Shown piece after piece: positions 1-11,700 of a stretch of DNA of 64,000 bases (within the stretch, counting starts at the first letter, position 1; every line of letters begins with the position of its first letter). Position numbers and translations under genes: made by a program. The notes under the pieces were generated by a model. That model was not told the DNA's origin. It made no database searches and saw only the letters and a list, made by a program, of their open reading frames with translations. The stretch is from Ianthella basta (Eukaryota; Porifera; Demospongiae; Verongiida; Ianthellidae): positions 121,001-185,000 of the forward strand of contig OZ025888.1 in NCBI GenBank assembly GCA_964019415.1, written 5' to 3'.

Positions 1-93
1 TATACAGAGTTGCTATGATTTGTCAATCCATTGCTTAGCTATATGGGCGTCTTTAACATGTCACATTTCCGGGCCCTTCACTCATTGCTGCAG

Positions 94-138
94 ATTCAGC
101 ATAGCAACAGGCCAACTGTAGAGATAGGGTGGTAAGTG
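94..138 (+). promoter_or_regulatory. Splice acceptor and short 5' leader of array gene 1
   Basis: A pyrimidine-containing acceptor ending CTGCAG at 88-93 precedes the start codon of gene 1. The same motif (ATTGCAG followed by ATC) sits at the same place before genes 2, 3 and 4 (exon starts near 8750, 17943, 29028). An in-frame TAA at 133-135 directly precedes the ATG at 139, so translation cannot come from further upstream in this exon. The upstream non-coding exon of gene 1 lies outside the window. Confidence 0.6.
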
Positions 139-3100
139 ATGGGACTGCATTTGGCTTGCATGCGAGGTAAAGCAGCAGAAGTGAGACGACTCATTCGAAA
201 TGGCCACAATGTGAATGCGTACGACATGTTTGGGTGGACGCCACTGCATAGGGCAGCTGCCATGGGCCAGGTGAAAGCTGTTAAAGAGCTGATCAGGGCT
301 AAAGCTGATGTTCAGCTTAAGGTCAAGATGCCTAGTAGAACTCCGCTGCGCATTTTTAATCGTGGCTGTCTCCTGTTCCTGAAGTTCATGTACCTGATAA
401 TCTTCAAGATCATCTTGGACATTGACATTGGATTAGATGAGCATGATACTGCTATGGAGGGCAGGACAGCTCTGATGTTGGCTGTTGTGAATAGGCGTAG
501 TGCTGTTGTAGCTGAACTGGTGAAGGCAGGAGCAGACGTTAGCCTCAAGGACAAGAAGGGGATGACTGCTGTTCTACTTGCAAAGAGCTATGACATGGTT
601 GGCCAACTGGTTAGGGATGTAAATGACCTATCGAGGGAGGATCGCAGTCGCATTCTCTGGCATGCATGTGATGTAGGTAGGCTGCGCATGGTGCAGTCTG
701 CCATTGAAGCAGGATGTGATGTGGACCACATTCACAAGGGTCAGACCCCAGTGATGATGGCAACACTGAGAGGCCATGACAGCATAGTCAAGGAACTGAT
801 CTTAGCCAACTGTGATGTGAACTTGTACAGCAAAAGGTACTTTAGCACCTTGGCGAGTTACCCTGAAAGGGCACTAATCCTTTTGTCGACAGCTGTTGTA
901 TGGATGGCAGTAGTGGTTGCAGGGATAGGGCCTTTAATGACATTAATGCCAGATACATTAGTACCACTGTGGATAGATCAACTGACAGGCTCACTGGCAC
1001 TGCTTGCAGCACCACTATGTGCCATTGTGGGGGTCTTGTGCCTGCCACTGACATGTCCTGTGGCAACATTGGTATCACTGTTGGTTGGCAGGGCTGTGGC
1101 GATGATGGCAGTAGTTGCAGCAGTGGCAGGCCCAGAGGTCTGGGTATTGGCTGTAGTAATGGCTATAGTGTTGCCGTGGTGGATGTGGGGACCAAAGGCA
1201 ACCATGGCAGTGTTGGTCAGTGTCTTTGTGGCCATTGGTTGGGCTTTAGTGATTAAAATAATTGCACAGTTGTTGGTTGCTGCTTGTCAGATGGCAGGCC
1301 AGGATGCTTTGGTGACAGGAATATTGGTGATGGCAGGGATATTGGTGATAGCAGCAGTCGTGGTTTTAGTGGCAAGAGGTACGTTCAAAATAAAGTGTAA
1401 TTGGCGAGTGGTCGTTCTAGTGGGATGGGTTAGTTTTCGAGCAGTTTTCACAGACGGACCAACATGGCCTTGGATAAAGAAAGATGCTGTTGCAAATTAC
1501 TTCATTGATACGATGATGCTATGGCTGTTACTGTGCAAGGCCCCCAGAGTTACAGCCCTGCACTATGCTGCTAGTTACAACCATATCAAATGCGGATTCC
1601 TTCTTGTGGAGGCTGGAGCAAACATGAGAACCAAGAAACGATGCCTCCAGACTCCCTATGAAATTTTATCAAAGAGGCTAGTAGATGAGGTCAAACAGAC
1701 ACTCTCTTTTACTGCAAAGAGGATCGTTGCAGTGATTGGTCACACTGAATGTGGCAAGAGCACACTAATAGCAGCCCTAAAAGCTGAGAACAAGAGATGG
1801 TGGATGAAAGTTATTAACCGTTTCCGAAAGATACACATCAGGCAACGAACAACAGGCATTGAAGTGATCCACTTTTCCAGTCAGAGTTACAGTGAAACAA
1901 TGTTTTATGATTTTGCAGGTCAGTCTCAGTACCACGGTCCACACCAGTCCTTCCTGGAGGCCATGCTGAGCAAACCAGAAGTCTCAGTGACCCTGCTGCT
2001 TCTAGTGAAGGCCACTGAAGAAGAAGATATCATCACAGAGCAACTCTACCGCTGGCTGCAACCCCTAACTCAGGTGTCTTCTTCATACACTCCACAATTG
2101 ATTGTTGTTGGCAGTTTCTCAGACCAAGTCAAATTGGGATCATCTGATAAAAAGGAGGATTTTGCTAAACTGCTACGATGCACCAAGTCAGTGCAGGATG
2201 AGTTGTCTTTGACCATTCAAGCCTGCTATCTTCTCAATTGTCGACAGCCTGAATCTAGAGGCATCAATCAAATCCGCACTATCTTTGAAGAAGTCCAGAT
2301 CTTCCAGTTGAACTCCAAGTCTCTCTCATACAATCTGCACTGGGTTTTGGTGCAAGTGCGAAAGGCATTCTCAGTTCCAGCTGTACGACTCGATGAGTTT
2401 CAGACATGGCTGCAGGACAATGCTAAAAAACTCCCCAGGAACCTCCCCACACCAGAGGAGGTGTGTCAGGACCTCTCAGCGGCTGGTCACACACTCTTTC
2501 TCCTGAACAAGCTGGACTTCTCCCAAAGTTGGCTGATCTTAGACGTCCCTGCCCTTCTCCATGATGTGTACGGCACCTTGTTCAGTGGGTCCCAGAGCAA
2601 AGTTAATGAGTTTGGTCTCCTCCACTGCAGTCAGCTGAATGAGCTGTTTCCTGACATGGATTCAAAGATAATCCAAGGAGTCCTCATTAGCCTTGAGTTT
2701 TGCACCCAGATTGATCCAATATTGCTGAGGGGTGAAGTATTGCAGTGTACCAGTGATAAAGGACGAGAAGGATGGCTGTACTTCCCTGCTCTAGTATCGA
2801 CCCTACCGCCTGAGGCGTTTCCAGAGGATCCAGACCCGGAACAGTTCCAGTGGCTGTGCTGGCAACTGAGGACGGCTAAGAAGCACTTCATCTCTGCTCA
2901 TCTTCTCCAAACCATCATCCTCCGTCTTGCAGCTAATCATGTGTTTGCTTGCAAATTGTTTCCCATTGTCACAGAGCACGGCTGCAGTGTGTGGATGAAT
3001 GGCCTTTCGTGGAGGTCCACCAAAGATGTGGACATAGCTGTCCAGATAAGCGACAGTAGTGTGGTCCAGGTTGTTGGACGCAGCAAGGCTGGATCTGAGA

Positions 3101-4479
3101 GACTGCACAGATACACATCGACTGTTGTACAAGATATCGCCAAGACAATTGCCCAGCTGTCTCCGAAGCTGGAGGCCACACCCTACTTTGTCCACCCGTA
3201 CACACCCACTTTGTGGAAGGACCCAAAAGCTGCTCCGCCTGACTTACTCTATCCCATGTCAAGTATTTTTCAATGTATGAAAGATGGTAGTAACCGTCTT
3301 CTACCCCTACCACTAAGCACCAGCTCTGTACCTCCTAGTCAGTTTTCTGGAGGAGAGTCGACGACTTCACCTGTACAAGACTTGAATTATCCAAAGGTAG
3401 CTCAAAGTGGTGAGTTGGGAATGGGAAGGGTGACTGTGCTGTAGGATTGATTGGTAGGGGGCAAGAAGGAGCCATGAGGTAGGGTAGGGACGAGAAGGAG
3501 CCGTTATGCTTACTAGGACATGATAACATAGATATTCATAAATGTGTGCATCATGATACTATAGGATAGCTTAATGACCTTTAATTGCAGCATAGACGTC
3601 AGTGGAGTTACATTTAGAATGTTTCAATCTGTAGATCTATTGCAGCTATAGGTGATATAGGCGATAAGTGTGACTTGTTTTATATGAGTGGATGTGTCAG
3701 TGGGCGTATGAGGCTGGATGGAAATTGCAAAGTGTAAAGTGATGTAATGGAAATGTATAAATAAGGAGATGACATTGGGATGTGTTCCTCCCTCTACCCC
3801 TTGATTGGTATACCTGACCACCTCAACAGTACCCTCTTTATTCCCAGCCATCTCTCCGTAATCTTAATCCTTACAGCTTCTTCTTATTTACATAGACACT
3901 TCTGCAGCATCATGCAATTTCCTCATGGTGTGCTTATCACCTACATCAGTAACAGCTGCAGAGATTGCTGGATTGAAATGTGTAAATTACTCTGCCATCA
4001 TGTAGCACACAGCATTGTATTATTTAATTTCTTCAGTTCATGTGTGCTGTTAGTATCACAGCAAACAATGTACGTATTATATCACTTTATATATGGCATG
4101 TGTTGTGTATGTTATGCCATAGCTTTTCCTTCTCTTCTCAGGCTCCTCCGAGGCTCCCCTCAATCCCCTCCTCTCCACCCCCAAGCGTAACAAGCTCAAC
4201 CAGCTAGTGGTATGGCGAATGGCTGCGCAGTGGTATGCACTGGGGTTGTCCCTGGGGGTGGAGCCAGCAGTTCTGGACGCCATTCAACCCGAACCCCCCC
4301 ACAATGTTAGGCAAGCATGCCTCGACATGTTCCATGAGTGGCTGTCCCGAGGTCCAGGCACTGGGGAGCAGCCTCGTGTGTGGCAGTCTGTCCTGGAGGC
4401 TGTCAAGGAGATAATTGGGGAGAAGGTTGCTGGAGAGGTTGAGCGAGAGATGATCCTTCAAGCCAGCTCACCACTGTAA
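139..4479 (+). CDS. Array gene 1: ankyrin / multi-pass membrane / Roc-COR GTPase / death-domain protein
   Basis: Two coding exons: 139-3409 and 4142-4479 (about 1202 residues). The donor is GTGAGT at 3410, phase 1; the acceptor is CTTCTCAG at 4141. Residues about 1-240 are ankyrin repeats (NAYDMFGWTPLHRAA, GRTALMLAV, GQTPVMMATLRGH), interrupted by a hydrophobic stretch (CLLFLKFMYLIIF). Residues about 245-470 are a cluster of hydrophobic, probably membrane-spanning segments. Another ankyrin motif (TALHYAA) follows, then a P-loop GHTECGKST near residue 534, a Roc-like TTGIE switch I and DFAGQ switch II near 590. The usual NKxD motif is not evident; GSFSDQVK is in its place. A COR-like region follows. 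Exon 2 encodes a death domain (LNQLVVWRMAAQWYALGLSL to about residue 1190). The order matches DAPK1 without its kinase. A signalling role at a membrane is inference. Confidence 0.85.
3410..4141 (+). other. Intron of array gene 1
   Basis: A phase-1 GT-AG intron between the giant exon and the death-domain exon. I see no embedded gene. Small open frames here do not resemble proteins and are not shared with the other copies. Confidence 0.75.
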
Positions 4480-4517
4480 GTGAACAAGTGTGAATGGTGA
4501 GTGAAGGTGTTCGTACA

Positions 4518-4716
4518 CACATGCACACACAAACACACATGCACACACACACACACATACACTGACACACACACACACACACACACAGACACACACGCAC
4601 ACACTCACACACACAGAACACATACGCACACACAGACACACACGCACACACTCACACATACAACACACAGGCACACACAGATGCACATGCACACATGCAC
4701 ACACACACACACACAT

Positions 4717-4799
<83 letters not shown>

Positions 4800-4810
4800 T
4801 ACACACGCAC
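4518..4810. repeat. CA microsatellite downstream of gene 1
   Basis: Interrupted then nearly pure (CA)n. A comparable CA or GT tract follows the death-domain exon in every unit of the array, so it belongs to the ancestral duplicated segment. The long histidine-threonine or cysteine-valine frames across it are simple-repeat artefacts. Confidence 0.95.
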
Positions 4811-5195
4811 ACCACAGTGCCATCACAGTAATGTATGCCATTGTCTTCCTTCCTCCTCCATCAGTTTCTGCACCTTCAAGCAGACTCCACACACTCTACA
4901 CTGACTCATCACACACATCACTACATGGAACAGTTAGTATTATATGGAATGCAGTTACATAACATATACCATGTAACTACAGTATATTATTATACTTGCA
5001 ACACTATACAATACTATACACTGCAGCTGTGTAATTAATAATAGTTGTACATGCAGCCTTTTGTATTAATTATGGTATGCCAACCATTGGAGAGCATGCA
5101 GGTGTGCATGTGGGATATCATGCATCCATAAAGTCCACACACATAATTATAAGACATACATTTTCCAACAGGTAATCAATGTGAGATTGATTGTT

Positions 5196-5306
5196 CTGTT
5201 TAACAGCCGCCTTTGTGAGACTGTGAACTTTGACCTTTCCTGTTTTTGTCATCAGAGCAGCTCCTCTGTAGGCCACTTCTAGCTGGTGGGTAGTTTGGAG
5301 GTCAGG
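5196..5306 (-). pseudogene. Fossil copy of YARS terminal exon (unit 1)
   Basis: On the minus strand this encodes the C-terminal tail of the EMAPII-like domain of tyrosyl-tRNA synthetase (motifs AYRGAALMTKTGKVKVHSL and LTKAAVK), homologous to the true last exon at 35039-35149. The reading frame and acceptor are intact, but the stop codon has changed to a glutamine codon. It sits about 30 kb beyond the end of the intact gene, in the same orientation, so it is a duplicated orphan exon unless used as a distal alternative exon. Confidence 0.85.
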
Positions 5307-5307
5307 C

Positions 5308-5400
5308 TGAGGGGGGGAGGGGAGGGGTGGGGGAGGGGAGGGGAGGGGAGGGGAGGAGGGAGGGAGGGAGGGGAGGGGAGGGGAGAGGGGATGGGAGATG
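5308..5400. repeat. GGGGA-rich purine tract beside fossil YARS exon (unit 1)
   Basis: GGGGAGGGGAGG-type repeat immediately upstream (minus-strand sense) of the orphan terminal exon. It corresponds to the last-intron repeat of YARS, and equivalents occur at 15482-15620, 26524-26640 and 35150-35370. Confidence 0.85.
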
Positions 5401-5452
5401 AGGGAGGACAAGAAGAAAAGGGTACATTGCTACATGTGCACTATCACGTGAC

Positions 5453-5612
5453 TATCATGATCTTTTTCTTATAACAGAATCAGGGTCTGTAGAAGGGAGC
5501 TAAGTGGAGGTCATGTGACACCCATGTGACACCCATGTGACACAAGTGACGTACACCCTCTACCTATATGCATGCGATCACTGTGTCTGACCCACCTCCC
5601 ATTGTGTCATAG
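5453..5612 (-). pseudogene. Degraded YARS exon 16 and start of exon 15 (unit 1)
   Basis: Traces of YARS exon 16 (around 5453-5487, its 3' part deleted), then the intervening intron with GTGACACCCATG repeats. Near 5595-5612 lie the first bases of exon 15 (CACCTCCCATTGTGTCATAG), matching 35568-35588. Homology to YARS stops abruptly there, which places the duplication breakpoint inside exon 15. Confidence 0.75.
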
Positions 5613-5667
5613 AAACATGCACGCAACCCAAATACATGCACTGTGCCCTTTCCACCCCTTTCATCAG

Positions 5668-5974
5668 ATGCCAATGTACTCCTTGACATTGCCTCCAAGC
5701 CCTCACTACGAGAGCTGGATGAGCTTGCCCACATGGAAGACAAACTCCCCCTCCACCTCGGTGTGGAGCCTTGTGTGATAGCAGCAGCGATAAAGAACAA
5801 CCCCAACAACTGTGAGAGGCACTTCGCGGGGTCCTTGACAGATGGCTGAAGGGTGCTCGTAGCACCGGAGGGGAAGACAGAACTTGGGGCTCTGTCTTGA
5901 GAGCTTTGGAGAAGAGCAGGAAGGGAGAGCTAGCAGAGCAACTCAGGACAGAGTGGTTCGCAGTGTATATCTAA
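5668..5974 (+). pseudogene. Broken second death-domain exon (unit 1/2 junction)
   Basis: After an acceptor (CACCCCTTTCATCAG) the plus strand reads DIASKPSLRELDEL and HLGVEPCVIAAAIKN, a death-domain-like helix pattern diverged from the array's main death domain. The frame stops at 5849. A one-base shift near 5820 restores continuity through WLKGARSTGGEDRTWGSVL to a TAA at 5972. Related copies are at 15895-16230 (minus) and 26881-27215 (plus), each disabled differently. Probably the last exon of an ancestral upstream paralogue, carried along by the duplication. Confidence 0.7.
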
Positions 5975-6057
5975 ACTGTACGTAGATCGAATTTGTATTG
6001 GGTCCATCCTGCATATGGAGGAGTGTTCTATAATGCTGCTAATACCAGCAGTAGCTG

Positions 6058-6211
6058 TGACGTCATCTATATATCACATGACCAACTGATTGGAAAATGG
6101 CTACTTTGCATCTTCAGCATACAATCGGGGCTTGAAGGACTTTGAGTTGCAGTCAGTGTCTGAACGTTAGTGCGCGCATTGACTACTGAACTGCACATTC
6201 AGCTACAGCTG
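6058..6211 (+). promoter_or_regulatory. Putative promoter and non-coding 5' exon of array gene 2
   Basis: A perfect CRE palindrome TGACGTCA lies at 6058-6065 and a CCAAT-type ATTGG follows near 6090. A block ending CAGCTACAGCTG and then a donor GTGAGTG at 6212 is homologous to blocks ending at 16568 and 27453 upstream of genes 3 and 4. Splicing to the acceptor at 8749 would give a short leader before the ATG at 8800. The transcription start is inferred only. Confidence 0.5.
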
Positions 6212-7564
6212 GTGAGTGAAGGCCTTGGGTATACCCCGCATGGACACTGCGTAGAGCGCATGTATCTACTTGTGTTGTCAGTGACCAACGACACCGTAAT
6301 CGCTGATCCTGTACGCCTGTTTTCTGCAGCTGCGCCCCCCCCCGGGTCCCCTTGATTCTCCTTTTAAGTTTGGGTTGCCTCCGGTTTGGCAATCACGCGC
6401 TAAGCCGTCGTTAACTCACTTTCGCCATTCAACGCCTTCAGTTTCTTTCCTCTGATGAGTAAGGACTTGCATTGTGACTGTATATCAAGGTACGTACTGC
6501 AGTGCCTACAGTGGGATGCCATTGTTATTACCATAATATCCTTGGCCCTCAGACTACCTCATAGCTAGTGCAAGAACTAGTGGGAATTTCTGGTAGAAGA
6601 GTGTTTTTGAGGATAGATTTAGTATGGTTCATGAAGATACTCTCTGTGAACTACCCCATGCTTCGTCATTGGGCGGCAATCTTAGACAAAATGATGGCAT
6701 AGATGACCATTAACTGTGACACTGCAACAGACTAGCTGAGCATGCTCAGAAGGCATAGTGCCTTGATTTGATTTGATTTGATTTGATCTTATTATAATAA
6801 ATGTAGCACACAATTTCGTTGTTCGGGATATACTCCTTCAGTTCTGGATGAAACGTCATGAAGCTTGGTAGGATTACAAAGAGTCGTACTGTGAGTAACT
6901 TTGCCGAGCCAAAATTTGGTTTAAGGTTGTTCCGTCAGAGTTCTTGCCACTTTTACGGTTGCCACCATATCTAAGAGATAGGGAAAACATCGTGTTTGGT
7001 TGTCCAGAAACTCCTCCTTCATTTTTTAAGCCAATCTTAGCCAAACTTGAAAGAGTATATCACGGCAATACAGGGGGGGGGGGGGGGTGACCTAAGGTGG
7101 TTAGCGCCTTCGCCACTGGACTCTTTTAGACGAAATGGATTAACATAAGTAAATTCTGTGCCCACGGTGTTTACGGAGCGAGTCCACGGAATGCTCCCAA
7201 TTAAATGGATGGTTTTGATTGGTTAAACGCTCAAATTACGAACTGTAGACTTGGAACCCACCCGAAGGGTGGGCATTCAGCTAGTTATAAGAATGGGACC
7301 ACTTAACCAATGCAGGCCAATTTACAGGGTTGCCATAAGAAAGGAAAAAAAGGTTAACATTCAACATGTAGTAGCTACTCATATACAAAAGAAGACAGAC
7401 AAATTAGTCAAAACTCATAGTATAAAATACCATGCTTGCATGAATTTTAGTAACAAAATTAGGTAAATGAAATTTAGACATCCTGAATGATATGGCAGAT
7501 TTGCCAAAATTAGAGCAAAAGTTGTTCATGTACAGACAATTACAGTTAGCGATAGGATTCATCA

Positions 7565-8314
7565 TAGTCTGGCGCACTAGCCCCTACTTCCGGCCCCTGA
7601 TTTGTGCGTGGGCAGGGAAGGTAGGGTCTAGCAACTATTGTCAATTACACACCTTGTGCAATCGTTGCCGAGGGCGTTTACTGGAGACGTCGTACAAACA
7701 GGTGTGAAGGGATCACTGGTGTGCTTAAACGACATCGATGAAGGGAAGGAATATGAATGGCGCGGGAATTAGACTCCAGTCACTTTCCAACAACATGCTA
7801 CGTCTGTGCTGATGTCCAAGTGCCGCGAAGGTCCCTTAAGGCGCTTGAGTTCACCGCTCTCAAACAGAAGCTGGACGAAATAAGCCAGATTTCGTTGAAA
7901 CTGCCAGGCAACGCTATTATCATTGTTTGCAAGCGGTGCAGTGACATGGTTGCGAAAGTGGAGAGGCTGGAGGCAGCCTCTGCCGCGGACCAGTTCTATG
8001 ATGGCGCGGCACTGCTCCAGTTTTAGGTTTGCGAAGCCCAGTGTCCGCGCTGCCGTGCTCGTGCACTCGTCCAGGACTGCGGGTTCCGTGGATTGCAGCA
8101 AGGACTGAAGTGAGCGTTCTGTAGACATCTTCGCACGTTCACCTACAATAGACGCCCGCGGAGCAGCAAGCAGGGATAATTGGCGGTGTGATTTCGGTTG
8201 CCAGCAATTTCATTGGTCGAACCGTGGTGTGAAATTGACAATAGTTGCTAGACCCTACCTTCCCTGCCCACACACAATTGGGGGCCGAAAGTAGGGGCTA
8301 GCGTGCCAGACTAG
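7565..8314. mobile_element. Non-autonomous TIR transposon (about 750 bp) with 8-bp target duplication
   Basis: The left end (TAGTCTGGCGCACTAGCCCC) and right end are inverted repeats extending about 80 bp, with the shared core AGGGAAGGTAGGGTCTAGCA. Direct repeats ATTCATCA flank it at 7557-7564 and 8315-8322. An 8-bp duplication is typical of hAT-like insertions, but family assignment is inference. No full transposase is present. One internal small ORF is annotated separately. Confidence 0.8.
7757..8026 (+). CDS. Small C2-C2 zinc-binding ORF inside the TIR element
   Basis: An 89-codon ORF with an ATG start. CYVC near residue 14 and CKRC near residue 60 are separated by a leucine-rich predicted helix (LKALEFTALKQKLDEI). 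This spacing resembles the ZAD (zf-AD) type of treble-clef finger. The frame fills much of the element between its inverted repeats. It may be a transposase fragment, a captured host exon or chance; there is no second copy in the window to test conservation. Confidence 0.4.
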   Translation: MARELDSSHFPTTCYVCADVQVPRRSLKALEFTALKQKLDEISQISLKLPGNAIIIVCKRCSDMVAKVERLEAASAADQFYDGAALLQF

Positions 8315-8799
8315 ATTCATCAGGGCACAGATGTAGGGTGTGGCACTTCCATTCCTTGTGCTTGTGGTCTCATGTGTGGATTACTTGTTTGCATAAGATA
8401 GCTATGGTTGAATACTTTAGCAGGGAATTTATTCGGCAGATTGGCAGTTTTAGGTGCCATCTGCCAATACGTCTTAGCTTGTCCTTTCGGGATCTGCCAT
8501 TTTCCTATGAATATCATTAAATTTATGGATGCTTGCCCAACTGCCAAAGTAAATTTTCCAAAAGCCATTATTTCAGTAAACTGCCAAAATAGAATTTCAG
8601 CCCATACAGTATGCTATTAATACATACAAATGCAAATTGCCTCATTTTATGGCCTGGCAAAATCTCTTGAACTGCATGAGAATTCATGCACTGCTTGTAT
8701 ATTTCTAGGCTTTTCATGTCAGGTCCCTTCCACTCTATCATCATTGCAGATCACATTAATGTGTTACAGCTGATCAGCTGTGGAGGCAGGTGGTAAGAT

Positions 8800-11700
8800 A
8801 TGGCACTGCACAGAGCTTGCATTTTGGGTAAAGCGGGAAAGGTGCGACAGCTCATACAAACTGGCCATGATGTGAATGCGTATGACGAATTGGGATGGAC
8901 ACCACTGCTGGGGGCAGCGTACGGTGGTCGCATGGAGGTTGCTAGAGAGCTGATTAGAGCCAAAGCTGATGTACACCTTAAGGTCAGGGAGTCTGGCAGG
9001 AGTGCACTGCACATTGCTGCCTACTACGGTCACCAGTCACTGGTGAAACTCTTCTTGGAGACCGAGGTCAACATCAATGAGCAGGATGATGAGGGCAGGA
9101 CAGCCCTGATGTTGGCTGTGGAGAGAGGGCATAGTGCTGTTGTAGCTGAACTGGTGAAGGAAGGAGCAGACGTTAGCCTCAAGGACAAGAAGGGGATGAC
9201 TGCTGTTCTATTTGCAGATAGATATGACGTGGTGCGTCCACTGGTGAATGACTGGTGTGACCTTTCCAACGAAGAGCAAAATCGTGTATTTTGGTATGCC
9301 TGCGAGGGTGGTGATTTAAGAATGGTGCAGTCAGTTCTAGAATTTGGTTGTGATGTGGACCACATTCACAAGGGCCAGACCCCATTGATGATGGCAACAC
9401 TGAGAGGCCATGACAGCATTGTCAAGGAGTTGATCTTGGCAGGAAGCAATGTGAACATGCAAAGCCACATTTACTACACTGATGTGAAAAGTTCTGTGAA
9501 AATGGCAGTGGTATTCTGGCCACGGGTAGCAACATGGCTAGCATTCCTTGTTGCATTAATATCACCTGTCTCTGTTGGACTTGCAGTGGAGCCAAAATTT
9601 GGTTCAGTGCCTGGGTCAGGGGCAGCTGCAATGGCATTGGTTGTGGCCTTGGTTGGGTCACTTATTGTGCCGGGCTCAGGAGCTGGCTCACTGTTAGGGG
9701 CAGGTGTGATTGGCATACCAGTGGCATTGTTAGTGGTGGTGGCAGCAGTTTCAGGTCCAGGAGCATGGACTATGTCTATAGTGATGGCCATAGTAGCTAA
9801 TTTCATAGTGCAGGGACGCTCAGTTGCTGTTTGGATAGTTGTTAGGGGTTTTGTTTTTCTTTTATGTATGAGTTTTATAGTAAAGGTAAGAGAAGAAATA
9901 ATTGCAAGAACAGGATCCTATTACTTGCCTGCATTGGCATTGGGGTGTTTTGTTATTCCTGCAATCCTGTATGTGGCAAAGGATGTCGCTGTGTCAATGG
10001 CCAAGAAAGGAATAATGGCAGCAGCACTTGAAACAACAGTGACAATTGTTGAGTTAATTGCAGTGGTAGTATTGGCAGTTGCAGCAGTGTCTATGTCAGT
10101 GCAGTGGGTAGGATTCGCAGGGATAGCTGGACTACAGCCTATGTTTATGTGTGGTTATATTGTATTAACAATGACTTCAGCCAAAGCTGGCAATGCTACA
10201 GCTCTGCACTATGCTGCTGGACACAACCGTATTAAGTGTGGAGTCCTCCTTGTGGAGGCAGGAGAAGACTTGACAGCCAAGAATAAACGTTTGTGCACAG
10301 CATGGGATAATGCATTGGAAAGATTTGTAAATCGTATTAATCAAACTTGGTTCTTCTCAACACGAAAGATCATAGTAGTGATTGGCAATGAGGAACTTGG
10401 CAAGAGTACGCTCATAGCAGCTCTGGAAGCTGAGAGCAATTATCTTTGCAAGAGGTTGATAGATTATTACTTCAGAAAAGTGCGTGACATCAGGCAGCGG
10501 ACAGCTGGCATTGAAGCAATCAAATTCTCCAGTAAGAAATATGGAGAGGCACTGTTTTATGACTTTGCAGGTCAGTCTCAGTACCACGGTCCACACCAGT
10601 CCTTCCTGGAGGCCATTCTGAGCAAGCCAGGAGCATCAGTGACCCTACTGCTTCTAGTGAAGGCCACTGAAGAAGAAGACATCATCACACAGCAACTCTA
10701 TCGCTGGCTGCAACCTCTAGCTCTGATGTCCATTCCAATCACGCCTCAAGTGGTTGTTGTTGGCAGTTTCTTGGACCAAGTCAAATCAAAGAAGGAAGCA
10801 TCTGAAAAGCTGCTGCGATGCAGTCAGTTAGTGAAGACTGAATTAGCCTTGGACATTCAAGGTCCCTGTCTCCTTGACTGCCGTAGGCCCGTATGCAAGG
10901 GTATCAATCAGTTGTGCATTTTGCTGAAGCAGATAAGGCCCTACCAATTGAGTACAGGCACCCTTCCATACAACCTGCATTGGGTTATGGTACAAACAAG
11001 GAAAGCTTTCTCAATTCCAGCACTACAACTCCACGAGTTTCAGACATGGCTGCAGGACAATGTTGCAAACCTCCCCAGGAACCTTCCCTCACCAGAGGAG
11101 TTGTGTCAAGACCTCACCGCAGCTGGTCACACCCTCTTCCTCCACAATAAGCAGGTCATATCCCAAAGTTGGCTCATCTTAGACCTCCCGTCCATTCTCC
11201 ACAATGTCTACGGCACCTTGTTCAGTGGGCAGGGAAAGGTCAACCAGTTTGGTCTCCTTCATTCTAGTCAGCTGACTCGGCTGTTTCCTGATTTGGACAA
11301 AATGATGATTCAAGAAGTCCTCAGCAGCTTGGAGTTCTGCATTGAGATTGACCCATTGCTGCTGAAGGAGGAACTATCACAATTGACAGTGGATAGAGGA
11401 GGAGAAGGATGGCTGTACTTCCCTGCTCTTGTATCGGCCCAATCTCCAGAAGTAATCCCAGAGGATCCAGACCCAGAACAGTGTTCGTGGCTGTGCTGGC
11501 AACTGAGGACAGCTGAGAAGCACTTCATCTCTGCCCGTCTACTCCAAACCATCATCCTTCGTCTTGCTGCCAATCATGTGTTCACCCACGAGTTAGCTCC
11601 CAGGGTCAGAAAGCACTGCTGCAGTGTTTGGGTGAATGGCATTTCGTGGAGTTCTACTAAAGGAGTGGACATAGCAATCCAGATTAGCGACAATAGTGTG

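Larger units (their letters stand above)
6213..8749 (+). other. First intron of array gene 2
   Basis: Apart from the transposable element at 7565-8314, this holds a TTGAT run near 6765, a G15 tract near 7073 and roughly 170-bp diverged direct repeats around 6815-7060 (CTCCTTCAGTTC and CTCCTTCATTTT segments). No gene was recognised. Confidence 0.45.
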
